Positions 29,637 through 38,514 of a DNA stretch of 64,000 nt are shown piece by piece (position 1 is the stretch's first letter; each line of letters opens with the position of its first letter). The position numbers and the translations under genes were made by a program. The notes beneath the pieces were generated by a model. The model ran no database searches, had not been told where the DNA came from, and saw nothing but the letters and a program-made list of their open reading frames with translations. Origin of the DNA: Vibrio cyclitrophicus (GTDB lineage: Bacteria > Pseudomonadota > Gammaproteobacteria > Enterobacterales > Vibrionaceae); assembly GCF_024347435.1 (NCBI RefSeq), contig NZ_AP025480.1:868001-932000 (forward strand), written 5' to 3'.

Positions 29637-29665
29637 ACGTCTAGTTAACCCTGTTAGCTAGACGT
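29637..29665 (+). other. Strong stem-loop in the sucB-sucC intergenic mRNA
   Basis: 13-bp stem (29637-29649 with 29653-29665, one G.U) closed by a 3-nt loop, followed by A residues instead of T. It is therefore not a terminator. Probably an mRNA stability or processing element. A second hairpin with a GAAA tetraloop (ACACAG/CTGTGT) lies at 29769-29784. Confidence 0.6.
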
Positions 29666-29832
29666 AAAAAGTTTCAAAGGCTAGGCTGCTCAACGTCTGG
29701 CCTTCAATTGAACTGTAAAGCCATTAGAAAATGGACAGCAGTTGATTTGAGAAGACCCTACAGACGTAACACAGGAAACTGTGTCGTTATGGAAATAATA
29801 ATCCCTTAAGGGAAAATAAACGGAATATCAAA

Positions 29833-30999
29833 ATGAATTTGCATGAATACCAAGCCAAACAGCTGTTTGCAGAATTCGGTTTGCCTGTACCTGAAGGTTT
29901 CGCGTGTGACACAGCACAAGAAGCTTTCGAAGCTGCAGGCCGTATTAGTACAGCCAAGAAAGTTGTTAAGTGTCAAGTACACGCTGGTGGTCGCGGTAAA
30001 GCGGGCGGCGTAGAGCTACATGACACTAAAGAAGGCGTTAAAGAGTTTGCACAAAAGTGGCTAGGTAAAAACCTAGTGACTTACCAAACAGACGCTAATG
30101 GTCAGCCTGTAACAAAAATCCTAGTTGAAGAAGCATCGAACATTGCTAACGAGCTTTATCTAGGTGCTGTTGTTGACCGTGCAACGCGCAAAATTGTATT
30201 CATGGCGTCAACTGAAGGCGGTGTGGACATTGAGAAGATCGCTGAAGAAACTCCAGAGTTGATTCACCAATCTGCGATCGACCCTCTTGTTGGCCCTCAA
30301 GCTTACCAAGGTCGTGAACTTGCGTTCAAACTTGGTCTAGTTGGCGATCAAATTAAACAGTTCGTTAAGATCTTCATGGGTCTTGGCCAAATGTTCTCTC
30401 AGTACGACCTAGCTCTACTAGAAATCAACCCGCTTGTAATCACTGGCGAAGGCAACCTGCTTTGTCTAGACGGCAAGATCAACATCGACTCAAACGCGAT
30501 GTACCGTCAGCCTAAACTACGTGAAATGCACGATCCATCTCAAGAAGACGAACGCGAAGCACACGCAGCGCAGTGGGAACTGAACTACGTAGCACTTGAT
30601 GGCAACGTTGGCTGTATGGTTAACGGTGCAGGCCTTGCGATGGGTACGATGGATATCGTAAACCTACACGGCGGCAAGCCAGCAAACTTCCTTGATGTAG
30701 GTGGCGGCGCGACAAAAGAACGTGTAGCTGAAGCATTCAAGATCATCCTTTCTGATGACAATGTTAAAGCAGTACTAGTAAACATCTTCGGTGGCATCGT
30801 TCGTTGTGACATGATCGCTGAAGGTATTATCGGTGCGGTTAAAGAAGTTGGCGTAACAGTTCCTGTAGTTGTTCGTCTAGAAGGTACTAACGCAGACCTA
30901 GGTCGCGAAGTACTTGCTAATTCTGACGTTGATATCATTGCAGCTGAATCTCTAACAGATGCTGCTCAGAAAGTTGTTGCTGCTGCGGAGGCTAAATAA
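29833..30999 (+). CDS. sucC: Succinyl-CoA ligase, ADP-forming, beta subunit
   Basis: Makes ATP from succinyl-CoA in the TCA cycle. It has 388 residues: an N-terminal ATP-grasp fold ([46 protein letters not shown]) and a C-terminal CoA-ligase domain ([16 protein letters not shown]). Its stop overlaps the sucD start (TAATG). Confidence 0.97.
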   Translation: MNLHEYQAKQLFAEFGLPVPEGFACDTAQEAFEAAGRISTAKKVVKCQVHAGGRGKAGGVELHDTKEGVKEFAQKWLGKNLVTYQTDANGQPVTKILVEEASNIANELYLGAVVDRATRKIVFMASTEGGVDIEKIAEETPELIHQSAIDPLVGPQAYQGRELAFKLGLVGDQIKQFVKIFMGLGQMFSQYDLALLEINPLVITGEGNLLCLDGKINIDSNAMYRQPKLREMHDPSQEDEREAHAAQWELNYVALDGNVGCMVNGAGLAMGTMDIVNLHGGKPANFLDVGGGATKERVAEAFKIILSDDNVKAVLVNIFGGIVRCDMIAEGIIGAVKEVGVTVPVVVRLEGTNADLGREVLANSDVDIIAAESLTDAAQKVVAAAEAK

Positions 31000-31871
31000 T
31001 GTCTGTATTAATTAACAAAGACACTAAAGTAATCTGTCAGGGTTTCACTGGCGGTCAAGGTACATTCCACTCAGACCAAGCTATCGCATACGGTACGCAA
31101 ATGGTTGGTGGTGTTTCACCTGGTAAGGGTGGTCAAACTCACCTAGGCCTTCCAGTATTCAACACAGTACGTGAAGCAGTAGAAGTAACAGGCGCAACAG
31201 CAACCGTTATCTATGTACCAGCTCCTTTCTGTAAAGATGCAATCCTAGAAGCAATTGATGCAGGTATCGAACTGATCGTAACGATCACTGAAGGTATCCC
31301 TACAACAGATATGATCGACGTTAAAGTGAAGCTAGAAGAAACTGGCGTTCGCATGATCGGTCCTAACTGTCCAGGTCTTATTACTCCAGATGAGTGTAAG
31401 ATTGGTATTATGCCTGGTCATATCCATAAGAAGGGTAAAGTAGGTATTGTATCGCGCAGCGGTACTCTGACGTACGAAGCAGTTAAGCAAACAACAGATG
31501 AAGGCTTTGGTCAGTCAACATGTGTTGGTATCGGTGGTGACCCAATCCCAGGTTCAAACTTCATTGATATCCTAAAACTTTTCCAAGAAGACCCAGAGAC
31601 TGAAGCAATCGTAATGATTGGTGAAATCGGTGGTACTGCGGAAGAAGAAGCGGCTGAGTTCATCAAAGCGAACGTAACTAAGCCAGTTGTTTCTTACATC
31701 GCTGGTGTTACAGCTCCTCCGGGTAAACGTATGGGCCACGCAGGCGCAATCATTTCTGGCGGTAAAGGTACTGCTGAAGATAAATTCGCAGCACTAGAAG
31801 CAGCAGGCGTTAAGACAGTTAAGTCTCTTGCTGACATCGGTAAAGGCCTACGTGAAATCACAGGTTGGTAA
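30999..31871 (+). CDS. sucD: Succinyl-CoA ligase, ADP-forming, alpha subunit
   Basis: Partner of SucC that binds CoA and carries the phosphohistidine, His247 (GHAGAI), in a 290-residue protein. The N-terminal CoA-binding Rossmann domain includes [11 protein letters not shown]. It is translationally coupled to sucC by a one-base overlap and is the last gene of the cluster. Confidence 0.97.
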   Translation: MSVLINKDTKVICQGFTGGQGTFHSDQAIAYGTQMVGGVSPGKGGQTHLGLPVFNTVREAVEVTGATATVIYVPAPFCKDAILEAIDAGIELIVTITEGIPTTDMIDVKVKLEETGVRMIGPNCPGLITPDECKIGIMPGHIHKKGKVGIVSRSGTLTYEAVKQTTDEGFGQSTCVGIGGDPIPGSNFIDILKLFQEDPETEAIVMIGEIGGTAEEEAAEFIKANVTKPVVSYIAGVTAPPGKRMGHAGAIISGGKGTAEDKFAALEAAGVKTVKSLADIGKGLREITGW

Positions 31872-31920
31872 TCAGCTAACTTTTATCGAATGAGATAGAA
31901 GTTAACTGAACGATATAAAA

Positions 31921-31948
31921 AAGGCTTGGTCACTGACCAAGCTTTTTT
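31921..31948. terminator. Bidirectional terminator sucD / znuB
   Basis: GCTTGGTC/GACCAAGC stem with loop ACT, A-rich before and T6 after, so it can serve both convergent transcripts. Confidence 0.85.
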
Positions 31949-31955
31949 ATGTTCC

Positions 31956-31983
31956 CGAGATACGAGATACGAGATACGAGATA
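31956..31983. repeat. Heptanucleotide tandem repeat (CGAGATA)x4
   Basis: Four exact copies of CGAGATA plus a partial fifth, between the sucD terminator and the znuB stop. Copy number is likely variable. It shares the GATACG core with the larger repeat at 38247-38327. Confidence 0.85.
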
Positions 31984-31995
31984 CGAATCGTATGA

Positions 31996-32781
31996 TTACG
32001 CTCGGGTCTTAACCATCTGAGATAGCATAAACATCGCAGCCGCACTGATAACCACAGACGGGCCAGCAGGCGTGTCATAGAACCAAGACAAGCTTAATCC
32101 ACCGAATACAGAGATAGAGCCAATAATGGAAGCAAGGAACGCCATCTGTTCCGGTGTATTAGAAAACTTCCTTGCAGTTGCTGCTGGAATGATTAGCAGT
32201 GATGTCATGATCAACGCACCCACAAATTTCATACCGACAGCAATCACGATACCAACAAGCAGCATCAAAATCAGACGCATTAAATCAATGTTTATACCGT
32301 CAACAGCCGCGAGATCTTCGTTAACTGTCGTTGATAATAGTGGTCGCCAAAAGATAGCCAGTACCAGTCCAATTACAGCGGCACCCGCATAGATGAACAC
32401 TAAATCAGTCGGAGATACCGCCAGCAAGTCACCAAATAGGTAGCTCATCAGATCAATACGAACATTGTCTAAGAAGCTGACAGCAACCAAGCCAAGTGAT
32501 AGCGCACTGTGCGCCAAAATACCGAGTAGGGTATCCGTCGCGACCAGCTTTTGTTTTTGCAATGTTACGAGCAACACAGCCAGCATCAAACAACAGATCA
32601 GCAGCGCGAAGTACAAGTTAATGTTGAACAGGAAGCCAAGCGCTAAGCCCATCAGAGAGGCGTGTGCAAGGGTGTCACCAAAATAAGCCATCTTGCGCCA
32701 CACTACAAACGAACCCAGTGGTCCAGCAATAAGAGCAATGCCTAAGCCTGCAAGAATAGAAGGTAGAAGAAACTCAAGCAT
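31996..32781 (-). CDS. znuB: Zinc ABC transporter permease ZnuB
   Basis: Inner-membrane channel of the high-affinity Zn2+ importer. It has 261 residues and many TM helices, with ABC-3 family features (FGDTLAHASLMGLALG near 35-50; GMKFVGALIMTSLLIIPAATAR near 183-204). It overlaps znuC by one base and is the second gene of the znuCB operon. Confidence 0.95.
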   Translation of the reverse strand: MLEFLLPSILAGLGIALIAGPLGSFVVWRKMAYFGDTLAHASLMGLALGFLFNINLYFALLICCLMLAVLLVTLQKQKLVATDTLLGILAHSALSLGLVAVSFLDNVRIDLMSYLFGDLLAVSPTDLVFIYAGAAVIGLVLAIFWRPLLSTTVNEDLAAVDGINIDLMRLILMLLVGIVIAVGMKFVGALIMTSLLIIPAATARKFSNTPEQMAFLASIIGSISVFGGLSLSWFYDTPAGPSVVISAAAMFMLSQMVKTRA

Positions 32782-33563
32782 TAGTGGTGATGTCCGTGTT
32801 TATGGTTGGAGCAGTCGTGCACATCTCCAGAAACTGGCTGGCCGGCCAAGTCATGGTGATGGTGGTCATGTTGGTGGTGGTAGAAAGCCAAACTCTCTTG
32901 AACCGCGGTACCGAATAGCGCTATATAAGAAGGGTGGTGCTTGATATCAGCTGGTGCACCAGAACAACAGATGTGGTGATGCAGACAGATCACATCGTCT
33001 GTTTTTGCCATCACTAAATGCAAGTCATGTGAAACCATAAACACAGCACAACCAAAGCGGTGACGGATGGAATCTATCAGATCGTAAAGATCGATTTGGC
33101 CTTGTACATCAACACCTTGTGCGGGTTCATCAAGAACGAGCAGATCGGGTCTTTTCAAAAGAGAGCGAGCGATCAGCACACGTTGGTTTTCGCCACCAGA
33201 CAGTTGATGCATGTTACTTTTCATCAGGTGTTCAGCGCCCACTAGCATCAAAGACTCTAGGATCTCTTGTTTACTGAATTTTCCGGTGAGCTTAAGAAAA
33301 CGCTCTACATTGAGAGGCAGAGAGTCGTTCAGCTTTAGCTTTTGAGGAACGTAACCAATTTTTAGTTTTTTTGATTTGGTGATCTTTCCGGAATATTTGT
33401 TCTGGAGCCCAAGTAGTACCTTAACTAAGGTTGATTTCCCCGCGCCATTTGGCCCAATTAGGGTAGTGATTCTGCCACGCTCTAAATTTAGAGATATGTT
33501 GTCTAAAACTTTTCGACCGTCAAATTCGACGCTCACAGAATCTAGTTGGATTAAGTTATCCAT
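32781..33563 (-). CDS. znuC: Zinc ABC transporter ATP-binding protein ZnuC
   Basis: ATPase of the zinc importer, 260 residues. Walker A is GPNGAGKST (37-45), the signature LSGGENQR, Walker B LLVLDEPAQGVD, and the H-loop follows in VSHDLHL. The last about 32 residues are very histidine-rich, with 13 His, ending NHKHGHHH. This could buffer or sense zinc. It is divergent from znuA across a Zur-like box. Confidence 0.95.
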   Translation of the reverse strand: MDNLIQLDSVSVEFDGRKVLDNISLNLERGRITTLIGPNGAGKSTLVKVLLGLQNKYSGKITKSKKLKIGYVPQKLKLNDSLPLNVERFLKLTGKFSKQEILESLMLVGAEHLMKSNMHQLSGGENQRVLIARSLLKRPDLLVLDEPAQGVDVQGQIDLYDLIDSIRHRFGCAVFMVSHDLHLVMAKTDDVICLHHHICCSGAPADIKHHPSYIALFGTAVQESLAFYHHQHDHHHHDLAGQPVSGDVHDCSNHKHGHHH

Positions 33564-33588
33564 GAATAGAACTCATTTGCAATTCGCT

Positions 33589-33607
33589 AATGTTATAATG
33601 TAACATT
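33589..33607. promoter_or_regulatory. Zur box between znuC and znuA
   Basis: AATGTTATAATGTAACATT, a near-perfect palindrome like the enterobacterial Zur operator at the same divergent promoter. It probably represses both znuCB and znuA when zinc is sufficient. Confidence 0.8.
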
Positions 33608-33646
33608 TACCTCAAGCCTAAGCTACTTTTCTATTATCGAGGGATT

Positions 33647-34531
33647 ATGTCACGTTCATCTTTTATACTTGCTACTTTGCTTTTAGCGCCAAGTGTTGCA
33701 AGTGCTAATACTATTTTAACAAGTTTTAAACCAATTCAAATGATTGTCACGGAATTAACGCAAGGCGTTAGTGAACCGGATGTGCTAATGAACAGTAATG
33801 CTTCGCCGCATGATTATGCGCTTAAGCCATCTGATGTCAAAAAAGTTCATAGTGCTGACATGGTGATTTGGTTCGGTCCTGACCTTGAAGCCTTTTTGAC
33901 TAAGGTGATTGGTTCGAAAGAAAACGTTATAAAGATCAGTTCAATTCCTGGAATTGAACTGAGAGAATTTGGGCATGAAGACCACGACGCGCATGAAGGA
34001 CATAACCATGGTAGCCATGACCCACATTTTTGGCTAGGTATCGATCAAGTTGAAGTCGCCGCTAAATATATCTCAGCTAAGTTGATTGAAACTGATCCTG
34101 ATAACGCGATGGCGTATCAAGAGAACCTAGATTCATTCCTCATTGCTTTGAAAGATAAAGAACAATCGATTCGTGACCAAATTGCACCAGTGAAAAATAA
34201 AGGTTATTACGTGTTCCACGATGCGTATGGTTACTTTGAACAAGAATTTGAATTGAATAACTTAGGTCACTTTACGGTTAGTCCTGAACGTAAACCCGGA
34301 GCTAAAAGTCTGATTGCAATCAAGAAAACTTTGGTACGTGACAATGTCCAATGTGTATTCTCTGAGCCTCAATTTACACCTGCTGTGATTGAGTCGGTAA
34401 CTCGTGGAAGTAATGCGAAGCAAGGGCAACTTGACCCGGTAGGTTCAAGTGTTGAAGTGAAGAGTGGAAGTTATTTCGATTTTCTTCAGCAACTTACAGA
34501 TAGTTACACAAGCTGCTTAAGTGCTGAGTAA
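33647..34531 (+). CDS. znuA: Zinc ABC transporter substrate-binding protein ZnuA
   Basis: Periplasmic Zn2+-binding protein, 294 residues. It has a signal peptide of about 20 residues (ending PSVASA), a cluster A-I solute-binding fold, and a His/Asp-rich loop typical of zinc-type proteins at about 105-125 (GHEDHDAHEGHNHGSHDPH). Metal ligands are further supplied by HDAYGYFEQEF. It is the delivery component for ZnuB/ZnuC. Confidence 0.95.
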   Translation: MSRSSFILATLLLAPSVASANTILTSFKPIQMIVTELTQGVSEPDVLMNSNASPHDYALKPSDVKKVHSADMVIWFGPDLEAFLTKVIGSKENVIKISSIPGIELREFGHEDHDAHEGHNHGSHDPHFWLGIDQVEVAAKYISAKLIETDPDNAMAYQENLDSFLIALKDKEQSIRDQIAPVKNKGYYVFHDAYGYFEQEFELNNLGHFTVSPERKPGAKSLIAIKKTLVRDNVQCVFSEPQFTPAVIESVTRGSNAKQGQLDPVGSSVEVKSGSYFDFLQQLTDSYTSCLSAE

Positions 34532-34581
34532 TTAATATAAAGTAGTCATTACCTTACTTTGTTCCCGATAATTCATGAATC

Positions 34582-34604
34582 ATGCCGCTTTTTTGCGGCA
34601 TTTT
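34582..34604 (+). terminator. znuA terminator
   Basis: ATGCCGC/GCGGCAT stem with a T6 loop and a trailing T4, about 50 bp after znuA. Confidence 0.75.
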
Positions 34605-34680
34605 CGTGACCGCTAAGATAAAACCTTTCAACAAATCGTAAACCTCCTTTCTCCTTCGTTAAATTCCGCTAAAATAGAAA

Positions 34681-34699
34681 GATAATTATAATCACAAAA
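34681..34699. promoter_or_regulatory. Candidate Fur box upstream of the propeller/AraC regulator
   Basis: GATAATTATAATCACAAAA matches the 19-bp Fur consensus at 14 positions, with the first 14 bases differing at only one. It lies about 80 bp before the TTG start of the downstream gene. AT-rich sequence raises the false-positive rate. Confidence 0.4.
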
Positions 34700-34779
34700 A
34701 AACTCAGCTTATGTTCAAGCAGTGGTGAACCATTGCGGCTACTGAAATTTCATGTGTTGTTGCTGTTCAGGATTAAAAG

Positions 34780-37700
34780 TTGTATCAGATTATCTTCAAA
34801 GTGCTCATGTTAATGAGTGTTTCATTTAGCGTTCTAGCGGTAAATACATCACCCTCTGTTTTCTATCCTTTGCCTGTTCAAGCACAAGGGAATTTTCTTG
34901 CGGCCAAAAACCTATATCTCGGGGCTGGAGGAGGTCTCTGGATCCACGATGTGCATGGAAAAGTTCTATTTTACGATGGTCGTACCCTGCTACCGAGAAA
35001 GGGCAGTCTTCTACAATTTTCTTCAGAAAAAGTGGCGTTTCTCAACGATGAATTTTGGAGTTTTTTCGATAACGAGGTTTATCGACATACCCCAGGTATC
35101 GGTAATGAGCTCGCGTTTAGTCTAAGCCCCGGTGCTGAGATCGTTAATATCGGTGTATCTGGTGATTATATTTGGGTGACCGATGGTAGCAATTTTTATA
35201 CTTACAATACGCAATCTCTAGAATTCAACACTTATTCATTACTCAAGCTGTATCGATATAACAATAGCAGTGACATCGTAATTAATGACGCAGAGCGTGT
35301 GTTGTCTAAATGGGTATTAGCGACGAGTTCGGGAGTTTATCTTTCGGAAAATCAAGAGTTTACTCACATTGCCGCATCAGACAAGCACCACATTGAGACG
35401 GTTTATTTCTCGAACACTAGACGCGAACTCATTATTGGGACTTTAAATGGTGCGGTCATTGTTGATCTTGCTGATCCAGATAAAGAGATATTTGTTCGAG
35501 GTTCACATGTGTTGTCTCTTGCTGAAACGTCTGATCAATATTGGATAGGTACAGAGCACGGGCTCGTTAGCTATAATTTTATTACTGGTCAAGTTACACG
35601 TTTTGATCAAACTGCCAATCAAGATTTCTCATTGCCAGGCGAGAAAATATATTCGCTGATCAATGACCATGCGGGGGGAATGTGGGTTGCGACCAATAAT
35701 GGTATTCGATATTTTTCACTATTCAGTAAGACATTCTCTAGAACGCCGCTAACAGGAATGGGAATGCATTCCAGCAGCGTGGTGATAAATAGGATACAGC
35801 CTGTGAATGATAATCTATCGTGGGTTGCATCTTCGATGGGGCTGTATTTAGTCGACTCTCAAAGTGAAGCCCCCCCAGTTCGTGTTTATCAAAAACCTGT
35901 AAAGGACTTAGAGGTTTTTGATACTTCAATCTGGCTGGCAACAAAAGACGGTATTATTAGTATTAATACCAATACATTAGAACTTCAAGAGCTCAACTTA
36001 CCGAGATCTGTTGAGGGTATCCACATTGAGAACTTTGCGCTTCAAGCTGACAATGTGCTCTGGATGAGTTCGGGGCAAAACCTTTATTCATTGTTGCTTG
36101 ATACTATGGCTCTCACCAGTTATGGCACTGATTGGTTGGTTGATAAGTTTTTGCCAGCGAAAATTACTGACCTTAATATGGGTTTGCAAGGCAGTCTTTA
36201 TATTGGTACAGATCACGGATTCTATTCCTTTATTGATAAGAGAATTAGCTTCAGTCGTTTGAGTGAGCGGTTTGGTAAAGTTGTTGATATCGAACAGGCC
36301 AAAGATGGCGCACAGTGGTTCGCGGGTAGTTATGGGGTGTATCGAATGCCTCATGACACCAACGTCATTGAAGAGGTTGCTCTTATTGAAGATAACATTA
36401 GCCCAAATTGCTTGATCAGCGATGATAACGGTGTTTGGTTAGGGTCTTCGAAAGGTGTAAGTTACTACGGGCTTGATGGGCAATTACTCAAACATATTGG
36501 TTCGCCATTTGGTCTGATCACTAATGAACTGACTGCTGGTGCGTGTGCCCTGTTTTACAGTGATGAGAATCAATCATCTCGGTTGGTTTTAGGCTCAAAA
36601 TATGGTGTGGTTACAGCACTGTCCAATGAGTTATTGGTTTCGACCACACCTCATAGCCGAGCATTACTCAGTAAGATAAGTGTTGATCAGCAAACTGTAT
36701 CACTTGGTGGTAAAACAGTTGACCTAGAGGAAGTGCCTTACGGTTCATCGATTGGCTTTAAGCTTGGTATTTTACCCGCGACATTCGCGCCTGCGATGGA
36801 ATATCGGCTCACCGATGACGAGCCGTGGAGCGAATTTGAGGGTGGTTTGTTAACACTGGATCATTTGCTCCCAGGTGATTACACGCTAGAAGTTAAGCCG
36901 GTGAAAGATTCTCATTATCGATTTGTGTCTACAACCCAAAGTTTCTCAATTGCTGAGCCTTGGTACTTGAGTAATTGGGCTGTAGCTAGTTCTCTTACGA
37001 TGTTAATTGGATTGGTGACTGTTCTTGTTTTTTGGCGTTCGCGTTATGTCACTTTTGCCAACAGACACTTGAAAGCGCAAGTTGCATTAAAAACGGACCA
37101 GCTGAGACATCAAAGTCGTATTTTATTGACGACCAATCAACAACTCAAGAAACAGCTGTTGGTCAAAAATGTTTTGGTCTCACATACAGCGAAGGAGTTA
37201 TCTGATGAAGTGACTCAGATTGCTGCGATGTTACCTAGTTGGAACGATGACCAAGGTCAGTCACCAATCCTGACGTTGAAGAACGGGCTCGCCCAATTGA
37301 CCAATAGCCAAGAAGGTTCAGAGACAGTCTGTTGCGATGTAATTTTAGTATTGGAATCTGTGCTTAAAGCGTGGAAAGGTGATCTAGCTAAAGCGGGTAT
37401 TGAGCTCGATATTAACGTTGAAACCAAGCATAGGCATGTGTCGTTGTTGTATTTCAATTTGGATATCATTTTTAATAGCTTAGTTGCGAGTATCATTAAG
37501 AGAAATTTTAAATCGCAGAGTATGGTGGTATTGGTTGAAGAGGTTGAAGAGCATTTAGTCGTGACCATTCGCGATCATGGTATGCCTTTTCCTAAATTGG
37601 CTTCATCGATTAATGAAAGCAATGGAAAGTCGACTGATCTTAATATCGAGAAACTACCTTTGTTAATCAATCAAAGCGGTGGCGAGCTCAACGCTTTTGT

Positions 37701-38163
37701 TTCTGATTCTCAAAACAAGGTTCAGCTTTCATGGCCAATTGAATATCAGGTTTTGGATGACCTTGAAGCAAGCACAATAGAACAGATTGAAACGATTAAG
37801 CTTGCCGCTTCGTCACCAGAGCAACAAAAACTGACGGCAGAACAAGAATGGAAAAATAAAGTGTCTCAGCTTGTTAGTGAACATTACGCTGATGCGGAGT
37901 TTGGCACTGCAACAGCTGCTAAATACTTGTTCATGTCAGAGAGAAGCTTACAAAGACGCTTTAAATCGGCTTACAACAAGACATTCAAAGAGCACCTTAA
38001 TCAAGTTCGCTTAGAGCATGCTTGTGAAAGGTTATTGGCCGGAGAAAAGGTGTCAGACGTCGCGTTCGATTCTGGCTTTAATGACCCTTCTTATTTCAGC
38101 CAGCGATTTAAGCACCACTTTGGCATGTCTCCATCTAAGTTTGCGGAAAATAACGAAGAGTAA
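34780..38163 (+). CDS. Membrane-spanning propeller sensor fused to AraC-type DNA-binding domain
   Basis: 1127 residues, apparently a single-polypeptide transmembrane transcription regulator. Visible order: signal peptide or anchor (1-20); a periplasmic stretch of propeller-like repeats to about 640 (recurring WIGTEHGLVSY, WVATNNGIRYF and WLATKDGIISI patterns); a Y_Y_Y-like beta domain (about 660-725, PGDYTLEVKP); one TM helix (about 734-756); a cytoplasmic region resembling a decayed histidine kinase (SHTAKEL with His802; asparagine-box and glycine-box motifs eroded); and an AraC-type HTH pair (about 1024-1120, GFNDPSYFSQRFKHHF). No receiver domain is seen, unlike true hybrid two-component systems. 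The TTG start has AGGA 7 bp upstream. It lies between znuA and feoABC. Signal and targets are unknown. Confidence 0.82.
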   Translation: MYQIIFKVLMLMSVSFSVLAVNTSPSVFYPLPVQAQGNFLAAKNLYLGAGGGLWIHDVHGKVLFYDGRTLLPRKGSLLQFSSEKVAFLNDEFWSFFDNEVYRHTPGIGNELAFSLSPGAEIVNIGVSGDYIWVTDGSNFYTYNTQSLEFNTYSLLKLYRYNNSSDIVINDAERVLSKWVLATSSGVYLSENQEFTHIAASDKHHIETVYFSNTRRELIIGTLNGAVIVDLADPDKEIFVRGSHVLSLAETSDQYWIGTEHGLVSYNFITGQVTRFDQTANQDFSLPGEKIYSLINDHAGGMWVATNNGIRYFSLFSKTFSRTPLTGMGMHSSSVVINRIQPVNDNLSWVASSMGLYLVDSQSEAPPVRVYQKPVKDLEVFDTSIWLATKDGIISINTNTLELQELNLPRSVEGIHIENFALQADNVLWMSSGQNLYSLLLDTMALTSYGTDWLVDKFLPAKITDLNMGLQGSLYIGTDHGFYSFIDKRISFSRLSERFGKVVDIEQAKDGAQWFAGSYGVYRMPHDTNVIEEVALIEDNISPNCLISDDNGVWLGSSKGVSYYGLDGQLLKHIGSPFGLITNELTAGACALFYSDENQSSRLVLGSKYGVVTALSNELLVSTTPHSRALLSKISVDQQTVSLGGKTVDLEEVPYGSSIGFKLGILPATFAPAMEYRLTDDEPWSEFEGGLLTLDHLLPGDYTLEVKPVKDSHYRFVSTTQSFSIAEPWYLSNWAVASSLTMLIGLVTVLVFWRSRYVTFANRHLKAQVALKTDQLRHQSRILLTTNQQLKKQLLVKNVLVSHTAKELSDEVTQIAAMLPSWNDDQGQSPILTLKNGLAQLTNSQEGSETVCCDVILVLESVLKAWKGDLAKAGIELDINVETKHRHVSLLYFNLDIIFNSLVASIIKRNFKSQSMVVLVEEVEEHLVVTIRDHGMPFPKLASSINESNGKSTDLNIEKLPLLINQSGGELNAFVSDSQNKVQLSWPIEYQVLDDLEASTIEQIETIKLAASSPEQQKLTAEQEWKNKVSQLVSEHYADAEFGTATAAKYLFMSERSLQRRFKSAYNKTFKEHLNQVRLEHACERLLAGEKVSDVAFDSGFNDPSYFSQRFKHHFGMSPSKFAENNEE

Positions 38164-38209
38164 TCAACCGCAGGTTTATTCCTGTCTAAAGGTCAATAAA
38201 GACACCTTG

Positions 38210-38238
38210 AGCCTCGACATTCATGTCGGGGCTTTTTT
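38210..38238 (+). terminator. Terminator of the propeller/AraC regulator gene
   Basis: AGCCTCGACAT/ATGTCGGGGCT stem (one G.U) with a 2-nt loop, followed by a T run. Confidence 0.82.
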
Positions 38239-38246
38239 AGGGTTTT

Positions 38247-38327
38247 ACGGAAGATACGGAAGATACGGAAGATACGGAAGATACGGAAGATACGGAAGAT
38301 ACGGAAGATACGGAAGATACGGAAGAT
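38247..38327. repeat. Tandem repeat (ACGGAAGAT)x9
   Basis: Nine perfect, contiguous copies of a 9-bp unit, 81 bp in all, right after the terminator. The perfect identity suggests recent slippage expansion. The unit length is a multiple of three, which keeps frames open on both strands and creates spurious ORFs. Confidence 0.95.
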
Positions 38328-38383
38328 ATTTGGAGTTGGGAGTTCTAACGATTTTTGGTGGAAAGTGACAAAATTAAGGAAAG

Positions 38384-38514
38384 AAAAAAAATATCGTGGC
38401 ATAGCCGGGGGGACTATACCACGGGTGCCAAGGACACCTTCGCTTGCTGCCGGAGTGATATGGAAACCACACCACCTCTGGAATAAAATTAAAGAGAAGT
38501 AATTTCTCTTCGAT
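38384..38514 (-). ncRNA. Candidate small RNA with intrinsic terminator
   Basis: Predicted from structure only. On the minus strand a 12-bp stem (38423-38412 with 38406-38395) closes on a 5-nt C loop and is followed by eight U at 38391-38384. Two of its pairs are G.U only in minus-strand RNA, which fixes the orientation. A second hairpin GGUGUC/GGCACC precedes it, and a 5' hairpin AAGAGAA/TTCTCTT lies at 38510-38492. A TATAGT -10-like element at 38526-38521 would start the RNA near 38514, only about 4 nt before the first hairpin. No minus-strand gene lies upstream, so the terminator is otherwise unexplained. It matches no sRNA I recognise. Confidence 0.45.

Noticed and set aside
38247..38327. 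Possible CRISPR array
   Set aside because: Units are contiguous 9-bp repeats with no spacers and no cas genes nearby.
38018..38402. Open frames on both strands (about 116 and 69 codons) crossing the 9-bp repeat
   Set aside because: They exist only because the 9-bp unit is divisible by three and lacks stops. The encoded GRYGRY and IFRIFR runs have no ribosome site or similarity.
38384..38514. RyhB, Spot 42, Qrr or a known riboswitch as identity of the structured element
   Set aside because: None of the remembered core sequences of these RNAs occurs; the element is left unnamed.
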